DNA of 64,000 bases. It comes from Periplaneta americana. Its lineage: Eukaryota; Arthropoda; Insecta; Blattodea; Blattidae. The stretch spans positions 248,001-312,000 of the forward strand of contig NW_027185500.1 of NCBI RefSeq assembly GCF_040183065.1, in the 5' to 3' direction. The stretch's first letter is position 1. Each line of letters begins with the position of its first letter. The notes beneath the pieces are model-generated. The model had not been told where the DNA came from. It searched no databases and was given only the letters and a program-made list of their open reading frames with translations. Of this stretch, positions 46,746 through 57,279 are shown piece by piece. The position numbers and the translations under genes were made by a program.

Positions 46746-47269
46746 AATTTTGTTGGAACGAAGTACTTATTTCAATTGATCGAGCTCAAAAGAGGCTGCA
46801 GGAAATTGCACGATGCCACCCTGGATACGAAAGGTCTCAGAGATAACTTTCATGTCGAAAGAGGAACCTAGTCAACTGCTCCCTGTAAAAAGTGATATGG
46901 GTATGTTGAGGTTGAGAGATGTCAAAGACGAAAGAAAATTATGCCTGGCGAGAGCTGGAAATACATCACATTAACCGCTAGACAAAACATGGAGAAAGTC
47001 ATGAAGGAATCACTCAACTGCCTTCACATGGAAATGGACAAAAGGGTCTCTGTGCTGCAAGAAGCCGAATCAAATCGGGTTCCTTCTAGATATCAGTCAA
47101 CATACTATGTAGCACCTTAAAAAACAAGTGCAGAAATTCGGACGAAAACTACAGCTGTGATACTGATGCGTAACAGAATGCAGAATGGATTGCAGAATGC
47201 TACTTTCGACTCACACTGCGAAAATTTCAGGTCTGAAGGACTTCATGAACATGATGTGTCCCCACTTTA
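46746..47269. other. Unassigned sequence, possibly decayed transposon
   Basis: Contains RAQKRLQEIARCHPGYERS in one frame and LHMEMDKRVSVLQEAESN in another. It looks once-coding but is not recognised. It may be the upstream part of the hAT relic that follows. Confidence 0.3.
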
Positions 47270-47425
47270 TGCATTGCAACACAAATAACGCTACCCATTT
47301 CAGTTTCCACTGTCAGCTGTGAGAGATTGTTCAGCAAACTGAAACTGACTGCTTACTGCTTGAGAGCATTTATAGGCCAACAATGACTCTGTAATCTTGC
47401 CAGGCACTGTTGCGTTCGTAGAATA
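47270..47425 (+). pseudogene. hAT C-terminal dimerisation domain fragment
   Basis: ITLPISVSTVSCERLFSKLK followed by LRAFIGQQ matches the conserved hAT C-terminus (pattern P-V-S-x-A-x-x-E-R-x-F-S-x-L-K). It resembles the ZMYM1-like type of the relic at 39.7-41.3 kb. One stop lies after GQQ. Confidence 0.65.
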
Positions 47426-47867
47426 ATACAGTATCAACACAATTTCACAATATTGCATTCCAAAAAAGAATCCATCTGCTCTTGTTTAAAGCAGGATATT
47501 ACCAACACAATACATCTCTACCAAAAACCTGACCAAACCAAACCTAACCTCCAACTGTTCTCAGACCTTACGAAGACTATCTAGGCCTATATATCTATAT
47601 ACCAAAAACCAAACACACAATTCATACCAAAAACCTAACCTTTCACTTATCTCAGACTGTCTTTCTACCTATATATCAAAAACTGCATACCAAATTTGGC
47701 ACATTACATATCTTCAAAACAGTGTCCCTGCGTTCTTGAGTTGGTAGATCTTTCAGTATCGGCATCATCTCTTTCAATAGGCAATATTCTTGGTACAATG
47801 CAGCACCATTTTCAAAGTCCAGTTCTGTATTAACATGCAATATATTCAGTAAGGACACTGAATGTGA

Positions 47868-47871
<4 letters not shown>
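47426..47871. other. Spacer with AACCTAACCT-like short repeats and a hAT-like scrap
   Basis: Two diverged copies of CCAAAAACCTAACC-type sequence with TATATATC segments lie at 47516-47690. On the minus strand, 47860-47690 reads LHVNTELDFENGAALYQEYC followed by LLKEMMPILKDL, similar to the segment that precedes the C-terminal domain in the hAT family found at 48.3-49.1 kb, but it lies on the wrong side of it, so it must come from another copy or a rearrangement. Confidence 0.4.

Positions 47872-47911
<40 letters not shown>
47872..47911. repeat. (AT)n microsatellite
   Basis: About 40 bp of AT repeats; the source of Ile-Tyr open frames on both strands. Confidence 0.97.
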
Positions 47912-47916
<5 letters not shown>

Positions 47917-48283
47917 TTCAGAATGTAATACTGCAATGAACAAAATTCCAGACATTAAGAGTCCTGAAAACAATTTAATTTTTTTCGATAATCCGGACAA
48001 ATGGTATGACAACTCGATTTTTGTGTCCAATAACTGTTATGAATTTACACAACTTGTAACTTACATAATACCAAGTTTTATTTATAGGGTTACTTGGTGA
48101 AAGTAAACACCTTTTACTATTGTTTTTGTCTTTTGCGCTCAAATTATGGCAGGTCAAATTTAGAACATCATTATCCAAAATACTAAGCTTTTTAAAGGAA
48201 GAGTTTTCAGTAACACACCCTTAGGTATCAGTTTTTACAGTTCTCACATTTTACATTTCTACATAACACACTCATTATCTGTT

Positions 48284-49141
48284 CAGGGTTCCCAGACATA
48301 TCGGAAAAAAAATACGGGACACTTATCAATTATCATTAAGTAAGTTTAATATGCACATCCACCAAATATACCAATATTTCAAACTGTGTATGTAGCGAAG
48401 TTTACTACACAAACACTTTACCAACTAACTAAGAGTAAGTAAACAAATAGTAAACAAAATTGTTAGGGAGCATAAGTTATTTGCATTAAGTTTAAGCTTC
48501 CTTATGTAAGTTGCTTTCAAATTGGTTTTACTAAGTTATTACAGAAATAGTTACAAAATACACTAAGTTACTCATGTGACAATATTCTTATAAATCAATC
48601 AGCCCTGGCCTTGTAATACTTCTCTAAGAATGAATTTCACTTAACAATTGTTTATTTTGAAGAATCATGTCATGAAAAGCAACACAGTCCTCACTGAAGA
48701 ATGGTTTTACAAGCATTGATTTTACTGTTTTTACAGACAATTTATTTTTATCATCAGTCCATAGAGCATTCATGCAAGAAAATAATCTTTTGGCACACGC
48801 ATTCATTCCAGGGATACACATAATGAACTCCACTACTCTCTTCAAATTTGAGAGTTCTCCTTCAGTACTTTTAAAAACATCCACCCAGACTTCATCTAAA
48901 CGTTTGGTGTTGCCATCACTCGCCTTGAGAAATTAATAACTCACAATAATATTGTTTCATAACAGACCATCTACAGTCATCTGCAATGATGAAGTGCGAC
49001 ATTGTAACTTTTCCGTTTTTTCTCAGTTTGGAACTCTAAAATACGGGACAGAAAGCTGTCCCGAAGACTTTTCTCGGGAAACAGGACGCAATAACAAAAA
49101 ATGGGATGATCCCATATTTTACAGGATGTCTGGGAACCCTA
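48284..49141 (-). mobile_element. Internally deleted hAT transposon (858 bp)
   Basis: Termini CAGGGTTCCCAGACAT (48284) and the inverse of TAGGGTTCCCAGACATCC (ending 49141) with an exact 8-bp duplication TATCTGTT at 48276-48283 and 49142-49149. Subterminal repeats of TACGGGACA / TGTCCCG occur on both sides. Only the end of a transposase remains inside. The last base pair of one terminus is mutated. Confidence 0.92.
48600..48950 (-). pseudogene. hAT transposase C-terminal remnant
   Basis: Minus strand: ASDGNTKRLDEVWVDVFK, NLKRVVEFIMCIPGMNACAK, RLFSCMNALWTDDKNKLSVK and FHDMILQNKQLLSEIHS, ending in a stop. It matches the C-terminal domain of BED-type hAT proteins (pattern VEF...PGTxAxxERxFSxMNxxWTDEKxxL). 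The catalytic core is missing. Confidence 0.85.
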
Positions 49142-49255
49142 TATCTGTTGGCATTTCAATGCAACGGACATATTTACATCAACCCTTTCCACGTGCCCTC
49201 CCAACAATTATTAACGTTTCCACTTCATTATCACTATAATTATATTATCAAAATC

Positions 49256-49445
49256 ACCTGCATAGAATTGGAATATATCAGTCCCCTAACTGCCCATTGT
49301 GCAACTCAAACCAAGAAATGGATTCGCAACACCTCAAAATCTGTGCTTCAGTGGCTGGCCATGATAATATCTTTGAAAAATATTGGAGTGCAAGAGGTCA
49401 AATGACTTTATTGTCAAACTCCTGGCATTAGAAAACAACAACAAC
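49256..49445 (+). mobile_element. LINE D 3' fragment (copy 3)
   Basis: 190 bp encoding the Cys-His C-terminus (ISPLTAHCATQT in one frame; NCPLCNSNQEM in the correct frame) and the 3' end with an ACAACAACA tail. It is flanked by a 14-bp duplication ATATTATCAAAATC (49242-49255 and 49446-49459). Confidence 0.93.
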
Positions 49446-49499
49446 ATATTATCAAAATCGCATTTCTCCTGTTTGAACTGGTACGGTTGGATACTTCTT

Positions 49500-49735
49500 T
49501 TAGTGGGTTATTTTACGATGCTTTTTCAACTGCTGAGGTTACCTAGCGTCTGAATGATGTCAGCAAAATGAGTCCAGGTTCCAGCGCCGAAAGTTATCCA
49601 GCATTTGCACTTAATGGGTTGAGGGAAAAAGCCTCAATCAGGTAACTTGTCCCAAACAGGATTTGAACCAAGGCCCGATCGTTTCAGGGTCAGGCATGCT
49701 AACTGTTACTCCACAGCGGTGGATGGTTGGATCCC
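49500..49735 (-). mobile_element. SINE-2 (copy 2)
   Basis: Inverse of the SINE at 28940: the tail end GGTTATTTTACGATGC at the left, the CTCAACCCAT-type body, and a degraded tRNA-like head at about 49735-49655 with the B box changed to TTCAAATCC-like sequence. Confidence 0.8.
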
Positions 49736-49959
49736 TGAAGCCATAGCACACTATAATTTATCTCAAAATGAATGCAATTTATATATCTGCATAGAAACAG
49801 GCGTATGTATGCAATGTTGTCAACGGCAGCTGAGCCCAATGATGTCATCAGGTAGGCTACTCGCTTTTCTCCCTCTTTCCTCGCGTGTTTTTGAAGGTAC
49901 AGGTGCCACGTTTGAATTAAACTGATTGTAATTCCTTCCTATGTTAAACTATATGGTGA
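49736..49959. other. Spacer
   Basis: No feature seen; open frame 49647-49925 overlaps the SINE and has no motif. Confidence 0.35.
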
Positions 49960-50570
49960 AACTAGTGCTGAAGCTGAGGTAGTTCCGGTGATTTCGGAAG
50001 TGAAATTCGTCTAATTTATAAGGGATTTGATAATTCGGTATAAAACGTTGGTCAATATGGCGGACATCATGTAGAATCTGGGACAGGTTAGGTTTGGTTT
50101 GTTCAAGTTTTTTATATGCCTATCAAAAAACGTATAAGTATGCAAGGCGTACCAAAAACCTCAACAAACCATACCCAACCTGTCACTGATGTCCCTCAGA
50201 TTGACCAACTTTTTCTACCAAATTACCAGGATTTTTGAAGTGAAACTAGCACTGAGATAGTTCAAGTGATTTCAGAAGTGAAAATCGTTTAATTTAAAAA
50301 TGATTTCTTATGATGATGCAGTTGATCGTATATGCAAGGCATAACAAAAGCTTAAACTAACCAAGCCTAACCTTCATAGATTCGTATATACAAGGTGTAT
50401 AAGCGCAGTGTGAAGGAAACTACCTCAGAGGTAGCCTAGTTTGGCCATTTTTTTGTGGAAATGCAATTGATCGTATATGCAAAGCATAACAAAAGCCTAA
50501 ATTAATCAAACCTAACCTGTCACAGATTCATATATGCAAGGTGTGTAAGCACACAGGAATTAGCTCAGCG
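49960..50570 (+). repeat. Copies of the interior of the 54 kb TIR element
   Basis: Blocks such as GCTGAGGTAGTTCCGGTGAT, GATGCAGTTGATCGTATATG, GCAAGGCATAACAAAA and ACTACCTCAG recur here two or three times (near 49970, 50240-50430 and 50460-50570). They match the interior of the element at 54017-55902 (54790-54970). This region is therefore an internally repeated relative or fragment of that family. Confidence 0.65.
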
Positions 50571-50671
50571 CTATGTAAAGATTAACTTTTGGTCCTACAG
50601 AATTGATCTGTTATGGTTACAATGGTTATTAAAGGAGAAAAATTCACTCCGGCACACAGTGGTCCAGAATG

Positions 50672-51480
50672 CAAATTTAGCGGACATATTAATAACTTTT
50701 CAGCTACTTCACAGATTTTTATGAAATTTTACACAGTAGTTACAGGTAGCATATATGTTTTGTATGAAAGCTCTCGTTACGTTGGTATAAGGGAAACTAC
50801 CCCTTATAGGGGGCGCAATTAGACAAAATTAATAACTTTTCTCCTATTTAACAGAATTTTATGAAATTTTACACAGTAGTTACAGGTAGCATATATGTTT
50901 TGTGTACAAGCTCTCGTTACGTTGGTATAAGGGGAACAACCCCTTATAGGGGGGGGGCGCAATTAGACAAAATTAGTAACTTTTCTCCTACTTAACAGAT
51001 TTTTATGAAATTTTTCACAGTAGTTACAGGTAGCATATATGTTTTGTGTACAAGCTCTCGTTATGTTGGTATAAGGGGAACTACTCCTTATAGGGGGCGC
51101 AATTAGACAAAATTAGTAACTTTTCTCCTATTTAACAGAATTTTATGAAATTTTACACAGTAGTTACAGGTAGCATATATGTTTTGTGTACAAGCTCTCG
51201 TTACGTTGGTATAAGGGGAACCACCCCTTATAGGGGGGGGGGGGCGCAATTAGACAAAATTAGTAACTTTTCTCCTACTTAACAGATTTTTATGAAATTT
51301 TACACAGTAGTTACAGGTAGCATGTATGTTTTGTGTACAAGCTCTCGTTACATTGGTATAAGTGGAACTACTCCTTATAGGGGGCACAATTAGACAAAAT
51401 TAGTAACTTTTCTCTTATTTAACAGATTTTTATGAAATTTTACACAGTAGTTAGAGGTAGTAAACTTGTTTTGTATACAA
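50672..51480. repeat. Tandem satellite-like array, about 143 bp unit, five to six copies
   Basis: The landmark GCGCAATTAGAC recurs at 50813, 50957, 51097, 51244 and (as GCACAATTAGAC) 51384: periods 144, 140, 147 and 140. Each unit contains ACAGATTTTTATGAAATTTT, CAGTAGTTACAGGTAGCATA and TACAAGCTCTCGTTACGTTG, and ends in a variable G-run (5 to 11 G) before the landmark. Length variation comes mostly from that run. Both edge units are more diverged. Confidence 0.93.
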
Positions 51481-52436
51481 GCTCTAATTGGATTGTCTTT
51501 GTTTCGACCTCATACTTGCTGTAATGGAAAAGCTTTTTTGGGCAGACACGACTTTTTCCAGGGGTAAGTTTTCTATAAATTTTCATTACTATCACGAGGA
51601 TAACCTAATTTAATAAGTAGCTCACTGAGCCAATGTCCATTTCGTTTAAAAAACGCATATTCCTTATCCTCTTGCTCTCCAACGATAAATTATCTTATGG
51701 GGGGAAATGTAACATTTTAGATACTATTGCACCTTTTGGGCACTCGGGAAGCTTATTTGGTATATAATTAACAAGCTGTCATCTTGAATTCCCTGTATTA
51801 TACTGCGAAAGCAGATTCGATTCACAGATATTGAAATAGGTTTAACTGCAAACGAGAAAAATTGCACTACTGCACCTCGAAAGAATAGTGCTCAAAAATT
51901 ATTACTTCCGCAAATCTGCGCACCTTATGACTAGATTTAAAATAGAGGTAACTTAAATAGTGGAGGAAGTGAAAAAAAAAAATCATTTTTGGACGAACCA
52001 AAGGGGTTTTTTTTTTCTCTACCTTAGCAAAATCTGCACTCAATGGTTATATTTATATTTTGTCCCGTGTCCATTCATGCTAATTTTACATACTATAATA
52101 ACATTAAATGTAACAAAAACAAACAGTGTTACATACCCAAAGAACTACTCGACATATTGATACTAAATATGAATGGAATCGACCACTTACAACAGAGTTA
52201 CAGCACAAGGAAAACGGCAGACTCGCGGCGCTTGCTGAGTAAGAATGCTGGGTGCGAAATGTGGTATGTTACCGGCCTCTTATCTCGCTATGCAGCCACC
52301 TCCGCTGATTAAGGTAATCAATTGAGTGTTACTCACTTGTATAGGAAAAATAATTTAAGGATTTAATTTCATTTTTTTTTACATGTCATTTTTCTGCATT
52401 GTCCTCCTAAATATGGATTTTAGACCACTGTGCGGC
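51481..52436. other. No recognisable feature
   Basis: AT-rich; the open frames 51960-52312 have no motif. Confidence 0.4.
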
Positions 52437-52635
52437 GCCGAGAATCGGACCAGGGTCCTTGGTTCTACGTACCAAGTGCTGTAACTACTAAGCTACGCAA
52501 GTTCAATCACAGCACCGGAAAAAACACTAGAGAAGGGTGATTCGATCCGGTGCTGTGGATTGAACTTCGGCGTAGCTTAGTGGTCAGAGCGTTTGGTACG
52601 TAGAACCAAGGACCCGAGTTCGATCCCTGGCGCCT
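52437..52635. repeat. Head-to-head pair of tRNA-Tyr-like SINE heads
   Basis: Minus-strand head 52505-52437 and plus-strand head 52570-52635, joined by inverted CACAGCACCGG / CCGGTGCTGTG. The plus copy reads GGCGTAGCTTAGTGGTCAGA (A box), an anticodon stem TTGGT/ACCAA around ACGTAGA (GTA in the anticodon position), GAGTTCGATCC (B box) and GGCGCC closing the stem. Residue 33 is C, and tRNA-Tyr normally has an intron, so neither is accepted as a functional tRNA. Confidence 0.8.
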
Positions 52636-52852
52636 GAGCGAATTTTTCTCCTTTAATAACCATTGATACCTCAGCACTAGTTTACCTAACTATATGACAA
52701 ACTAAATATAGGCCTAATATGTTTTTGTGTTGTGATTCCCTTTAACAAGTGGAAAACAATGGAATTGAAATGATATAGCTACATGTAGGGGGAGAGATGT
52801 AACTTCTGCGCCTCATGTGGCACTGTTTACGCTAGATAGTAGGCCTCTTGGC

Positions 52853-53490
52853 CGGTGTGAATAACGATTAGCGCATCTGACCGCGAAATCAGGTGGCCCG
52901 GTTCGAATTCCGGTCGGGGCAAGTTATCTGGTCGAGGTTTTTTCTCCTCAACCCAATAGGAGCAAATCGCATCCCTAGAATAATACTGCCGTTATCTCTC
53001 AAAAATTGAATTTTCAGTTACAGGTAGTTCTGTAATCTTTATTTAATCCTCTATCAAACAATAGAACTGTGGTATCTCTAAGTTCAAGCGCAAAGTCTGC
53101 AGGGCTCATAGGCAGGCTAATGATACTTGGTAATTCGGAGTTTTCATACGACTTTGATACGTTTATCTTGCATTTACTCAAAACTAACGGGTGCGCTTCC
53201 AAACAGGGCAGCGGCATTTCCACTAAGGTTAGACCTCAGTTTAGGTGTTTGTATATTAATAAAAAATTAGGGGCTAGAAAATATTGAAAATAGGACGCAT
53301 GTTTATGTGACATCTTTTTTCAATTAATACACACACACCTAAATGGACTCTAACCTTAGGGGAAATGCCACTGCCCTTGTTTGGAAGCGCGCCCCTCATT
53401 TCATCGTCATTATCACCTTCATTTCATTCAGACGCTAAATAATCTGAGATGTTGATACAGCGTCATAAAGTAACCCACTAGTAGGCTTCT
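52853..53490 (+). mobile_element. SINE-2 (copy 3), interrupted
   Basis: Head and front body at 52853-52972 (AATAACGATTAGCGCATCTG, GGTTCGAATTCCGG, GGTCGAGGTTTTTTC, CTCAACCCAA). The tail part resumes at about 53398-53488 (CATTATCACCTTCATTTCAT, CGCTAAATAATC, ending GTAACCCACTAG). Between them lie about 425 bp of other sequence including the MITE at 53190-53394. The middle of the SINE is lost at the junction. Confidence 0.75.
53190..53394. mobile_element. Foldback MITE, 205 bp, about 60-bp arms
   Basis: Left arm GGGTGCGCTTCCAAACAGGG (53190 on) and right arm the inverse of GGGCGCGCTTCCAAACAAGG (ending 53394). Similarity extends through GGCATTTCC, CTAAGGTTAGA and TTTAGGTGT. The loop is about 80 bp. 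I could not fix a target duplication because the flanks are diverged. Confidence 0.88.
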
Positions 53491-53624
53491 TACTGAAATT
53501 TAAAAGTATAATGTGGTAGCAAGGATATACTTTAGTGCAACCTTTGGTAAACTATATACATTGTAATTATAATATCCTTAAAACAACATAACCTGTGAAG
53601 TTAAAAGAAAAAAAAAAACTTGCC

Positions 53625-53734
53625 TGTTTTCCATTTCCTTCAATGCATTAGCGAGGCGCTGTATAATTTCTCCTACTGCTATCCGATTAACAACAGTGTC
53701 GTCTAATTTCCGAATTACTGCCGGTCGATTCATT
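53625..53734 (-). pseudogene. Mlh1: Mlh1 fragment: exon 1
   Basis: Minus strand, ATG at 53734: [20 protein letters not shown], then [14 protein letters not shown] and ENR at the exon end. This is the start of the MutL GHKL ATPase (motif I, normally RIAAGEVIQRPANALKEMIEN). It differs at sites that hardly ever vary: Ala to Val, Pro to Leu, and loss of the Ile codon before Glu-Asn. The exon stops where vertebrate MLH1 exon 1 stops, but the donor here is GC (AAACAG|GCAAG). The substitutions and the indels of the other pieces argue for a pseudogene, although exon 1 itself is open. Confidence 0.88.
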
Positions 53735-54016
53735 GTATAAAATTAAATTAATTTATTTCTGTTCATTTGATTCATATTCATATTATACTTCGCACTACCG
53801 CTGCTGCCAACACGATAATGCTGAAAGTCTCCAAATGCTACGCAAAAAGTCCCCATTTTCAAGTAAAATACCTACAGAAAATTTCAAATTAATAAATGTT
53901 CTATATTATTTTGCTTAAAGTATCACATACTGAATTCCAGATAACAAATATTGAGATAAACAAAAAATTGATGCGAAATGTATTACCCTTCCCTGTCATA
54001 TACAATTACGTTGTAG
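53735..54016. other. 5' flank of the Mlh1 fragment
   Basis: AT-rich, no clear promoter element. It ends at GTTGTAG (54010-54016), the left target repeat of the next element. Confidence 0.35.
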
Positions 54017-55902
54017 CACTGCCATCGTGATCTAGACCAGGCCGCAATGCAGGTTGTGTGACGTCACTCGATGAGTCGGGCTTTTCTATTTGAGTATACG
54101 GAGCTGAGTGAAATATATTACTTTAATGCGTGTCGGCGCTCAATTTTATTTAGTGTAATGTGTGTATAAGACCCCTTCACAGTTCTTATCGCATAATATG
54201 TTGCAGAAATAATTATAAAGCTGTGTTATTTTAATATGAACGGAGTTTTACATGGTAACATAACCTGGTTGCATCAACATTTTAAGTTTGGAATGGAAGC
54301 TATTTTGAGATTTAATAAAGAAGAATTATTTTTATTGTGATTTTAATTTAGCACATCTACCTTCCTTACTTGTAGGTACAAAATTTACCACAGTCCCTCC
54401 TATGAAATTAGTGTATGTACAGTTGTGTGTTAATCTGGTAGGTTAGATAAATACAATTCATTACAACCCAGTATAGTAGGGAACAAATAAATAATACAAT
54501 TAAATTTTTATTCAATGTAATATGTGCATAAGTTCCATTTATGTGTTGCATAATGTGGCAGGAATAATAAATAAAACTGTGTTATTTTTATGTGAAGAGA
54601 ATTTACCATGTTAACATAACCTATCTGCGTCAACATTTTAGGCTTAAGTTGAGAACGAAAACGGTTTTGAGATTTAACAAAGAAGAATATATTTTTTAGG
54701 ATAAACTTCAGAACACGGTTACCGTCCTTACTTATAGGCAGAAAATTCACCACAGTCCCTCCTATGAAATGTACATACGTTATATTACTTAGTAGCGCTG
54801 AGGTATAGTTCCGGTAATTTCTGAACTGAAAACAGTTGAATTTATTTTTTGTGGAGATGCATTTGATCCTATAAGCAAGGCATATTAAAATCCTGAACGA
54901 ACCGAACTAATTTGTATATGCAAGATGTATGAGTACGAAGAGAACTACCTCAGCGCTAGTTTAGCCCTAGTAACATATTACACTAATCAGACTTCAGACT
55001 GGAGTACCGTATGAAACGAATAAATACAATTGAAGTGTAGACAAATTGCATTTATGAGTTATACGTAGCGTTATGCTTAATTATAATGCATAATTGCGAA
55101 TATGGAAATAAGGCAAGTACTGATAGAATAAACATAACCTATAACTTCAACACATTAAAATATGCGTGCGATGCAACTGAAAATTGTTGAAACGTGCATA
55201 AATGAATGTGCAAGAATTTCGTAATGAAGCATGAGTGCTTTATTTCAACTAATTACAATTCTAGATACTGTAACAGTAATGGAAACTATAGGGTATAATT
55301 TTTTGTAATATACTATATGTATCTCGTTTTTAGTCCAAATTGTGTATATTATCAAACGTCGTATTATTTACTCGTATAATGTAGGTTATTCACAAATAAA
55401 AAGGGAGCAATAATTTAAATTTAATAAGACAAATACGGTAAACTAACAATAATGGATTAGACAAGAGTAACATTGGTAACGCTGCACTTAGGCCTAATCA
55501 CAACTTACTTTACATGCTAGTCAATGTTTCACTTTCACGTATATATTATTACACATATTTAGCCTACTGTTTATAAGACCAAAATTTCACTTAACCACAT
55601 AAGGGCGCAATATTTGATCGAAATAAAGGCAGGTATTACACATACGAACTTTGCCTGCAACAACGTAATTTTCACACCAAAAATAATATTATACCTTAAA
55701 TTGCAAGTAAATTGTGTCTCAAGCGGCTCACAATCACTGTTTAAAATTTTACTGACGCAATTACACTGCATTTCAGAGAAATATATGTTATTCTTCATGC
55801 ACTGCAACTAATTCATATGGTTGAAAGACCGCCTTTCGCGATCAGCTGTTAAGCGAGTCACGTGGTCTGCCTTACGGCCTGTATTAGATCACGATGGCAG
55901 TG
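54017..55902. mobile_element. Non-autonomous TIR element, 1,886 bp, 7-bp duplication
   Basis: Ends: CACTGCCATCGTGATCTA at 54017 and its exact inverse ending at 55902, with looser similarity for about 50 bp (CAGGCCG, GTGAC). A 7-bp direct repeat GTTGTAG flanks it (54010-54016 and 55903-55909). Termini beginning CA and a 7-8 bp duplication fit the P superfamily, but that is inference; there is no transposase. Short open frames inside have no motif. Confidence 0.85.
54145..54772. repeat. Tandem duplication (two copies, about 270 bp, 362 bp apart) inside the TIR element
   Basis: GTAATRTGTGYATAAG, TGTGTTATTTTWATRTGAA, CATAACCT, TCAACATTTTA, GAGATTTAAYAAAGAAGAAT and ACCACAGTCCCTCCTATGAA occur in the same order at 54153-54405 and at 54517-54770. 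Copies differ by about 20 percent by eye. Confidence 0.85.
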
Positions 55903-56052
55903 GTTGTAGTCATATATAGCTTCGAGCATTATGTTCGAAGATATATAGAGCATCGATCGACAAAGTGCAACCGGCTGCCATGTAGAGGTATCGACTGAAT
56001 TTGTTTTCCATGTCACACTGAATATCGATCGACAGAGAATAGAGATCGTTCA

Positions 56053-56073
56053 AACCGTTGCTAAGCAACGGTT
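56053..56073. promoter_or_regulatory. X-box-like palindrome (RFX-type site)
   Basis: AACCGTTGCTAAGCAACGGT is a near-perfect palindrome whose core GTTGCTAAGCAAC fits the RFX consensus RYYNYY-N-RRNRAC. It lies about 35 bp before the ATG at 56106. RFX X-boxes sit close to the start of ciliary genes in animals; whether it acts here is unknown. It could also be a chance hairpin. Confidence 0.5.
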
Positions 56074-57279
56074 CACTTCAAACGTAAACACTTGAACAGT
56101 AGAAAATGAATAGCGACAGCTCAGGTGAAGATACTGTTTTCATTCATGAATATTTGAATTGAAGAGAAAATGAAGAAGTAGGCGATCGCAGTGAACAAGA
56201 GAAATATTTCTTAAACGTGAGAGCTTGGGAGAGTTCCACCAGCTTGTACCTTCGTTGTGGGATGACGAAGAAAAGTTTAAATATTATTATCGTTTGTCCA
56301 TTAATACATACAAGGAAATAATAGAGAAAGTGAGGCCACTAATAGATGTTGGGCACACAAATTTCAGGAGAAGCATAAGTTTTGAAGAAAGGCTGACTGA
56401 CTGTAACTTTGAGGTAAGCATTTAATTGGAGGTTTGAAAGTGACATTCAGTATTGACATAACGAAAAGTATTCATGCCCTTTTGTGGAAAGTAATAAGTT
56501 AGTAATAAATTTCGTAAATAAATTCGGACAAATTAAGACTAAATTAAACTAACCTAAACTACACTCTAACCTATCAAAGACCTAAATAACCTTATATACA
56601 TTGAGTGCAGTTTGATATATGGAATAGCAATTTCAAATAATACAGCAACGAAATATATAACAGTTCATTAGTATCAATAACTACCGCAACTGTTAATGCA
56701 CAATAATTAACAATGGACATATTTATTTACACTAATATTGATAAATTGATATGAGATGTGTCCATATACTCTTGACGGTTTTGCTTTAAGTTATAGAAAT
56801 ACTCATGGTTGCTGTTATTTGTTCCACAGAAAATTTAAGAAATAACTTAAGTCTATTCTTAATGCATTAAAATAAATTGCCCAGGACGAATTACTTTATA
56901 AGCACCTTCGGTTTTCTATATTTTAATACACTGTGCATTTATTCTTTGTTATAAATTGAATCGTGAACTGCAGAAAGCCAACAAGTCATAGTTTTCCTCA
57001 AATTCAGTTATTCATATAGTTGTAATATTCATACATAGGCCTTTGAGGGGTGAAGGAACCCCACCAGAGCCTTCTTTAGTTACAAGCCGGGGCCATACGT
57101 CGGCAACACTATAATTAACTGTCACCCGGAGGCCGACCGTACAGTACACGTGTTTGTGCTAATGCCGATTTTCAATGTAAATTAATGTTACAATATAAGT
57201 GTGTGTCGATGGAATTAGGTTTACGGTCGTACCAAACGTTAATTGTTGATGTATTATAAACTAAATGCGTGTTGGTGAT

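Noticed and set aside
47516..47690. Telomeric AACCT repeats
   Set aside because: Only isolated AACCTAACCT motifs in diverged unique sequence; no array. The same applies near 50.5 and 63.1 kb.
50672..51480. CRISPR array
   Set aside because: The whole 143-bp unit is repeated; there are no unique spacers, and the context is animal DNA.
52570..52635. Functional tRNA-Tyr(GTA) gene
   Set aside because: C at position 33, no intron, and paired with an inverted degenerate copy; SINE head is the better reading.
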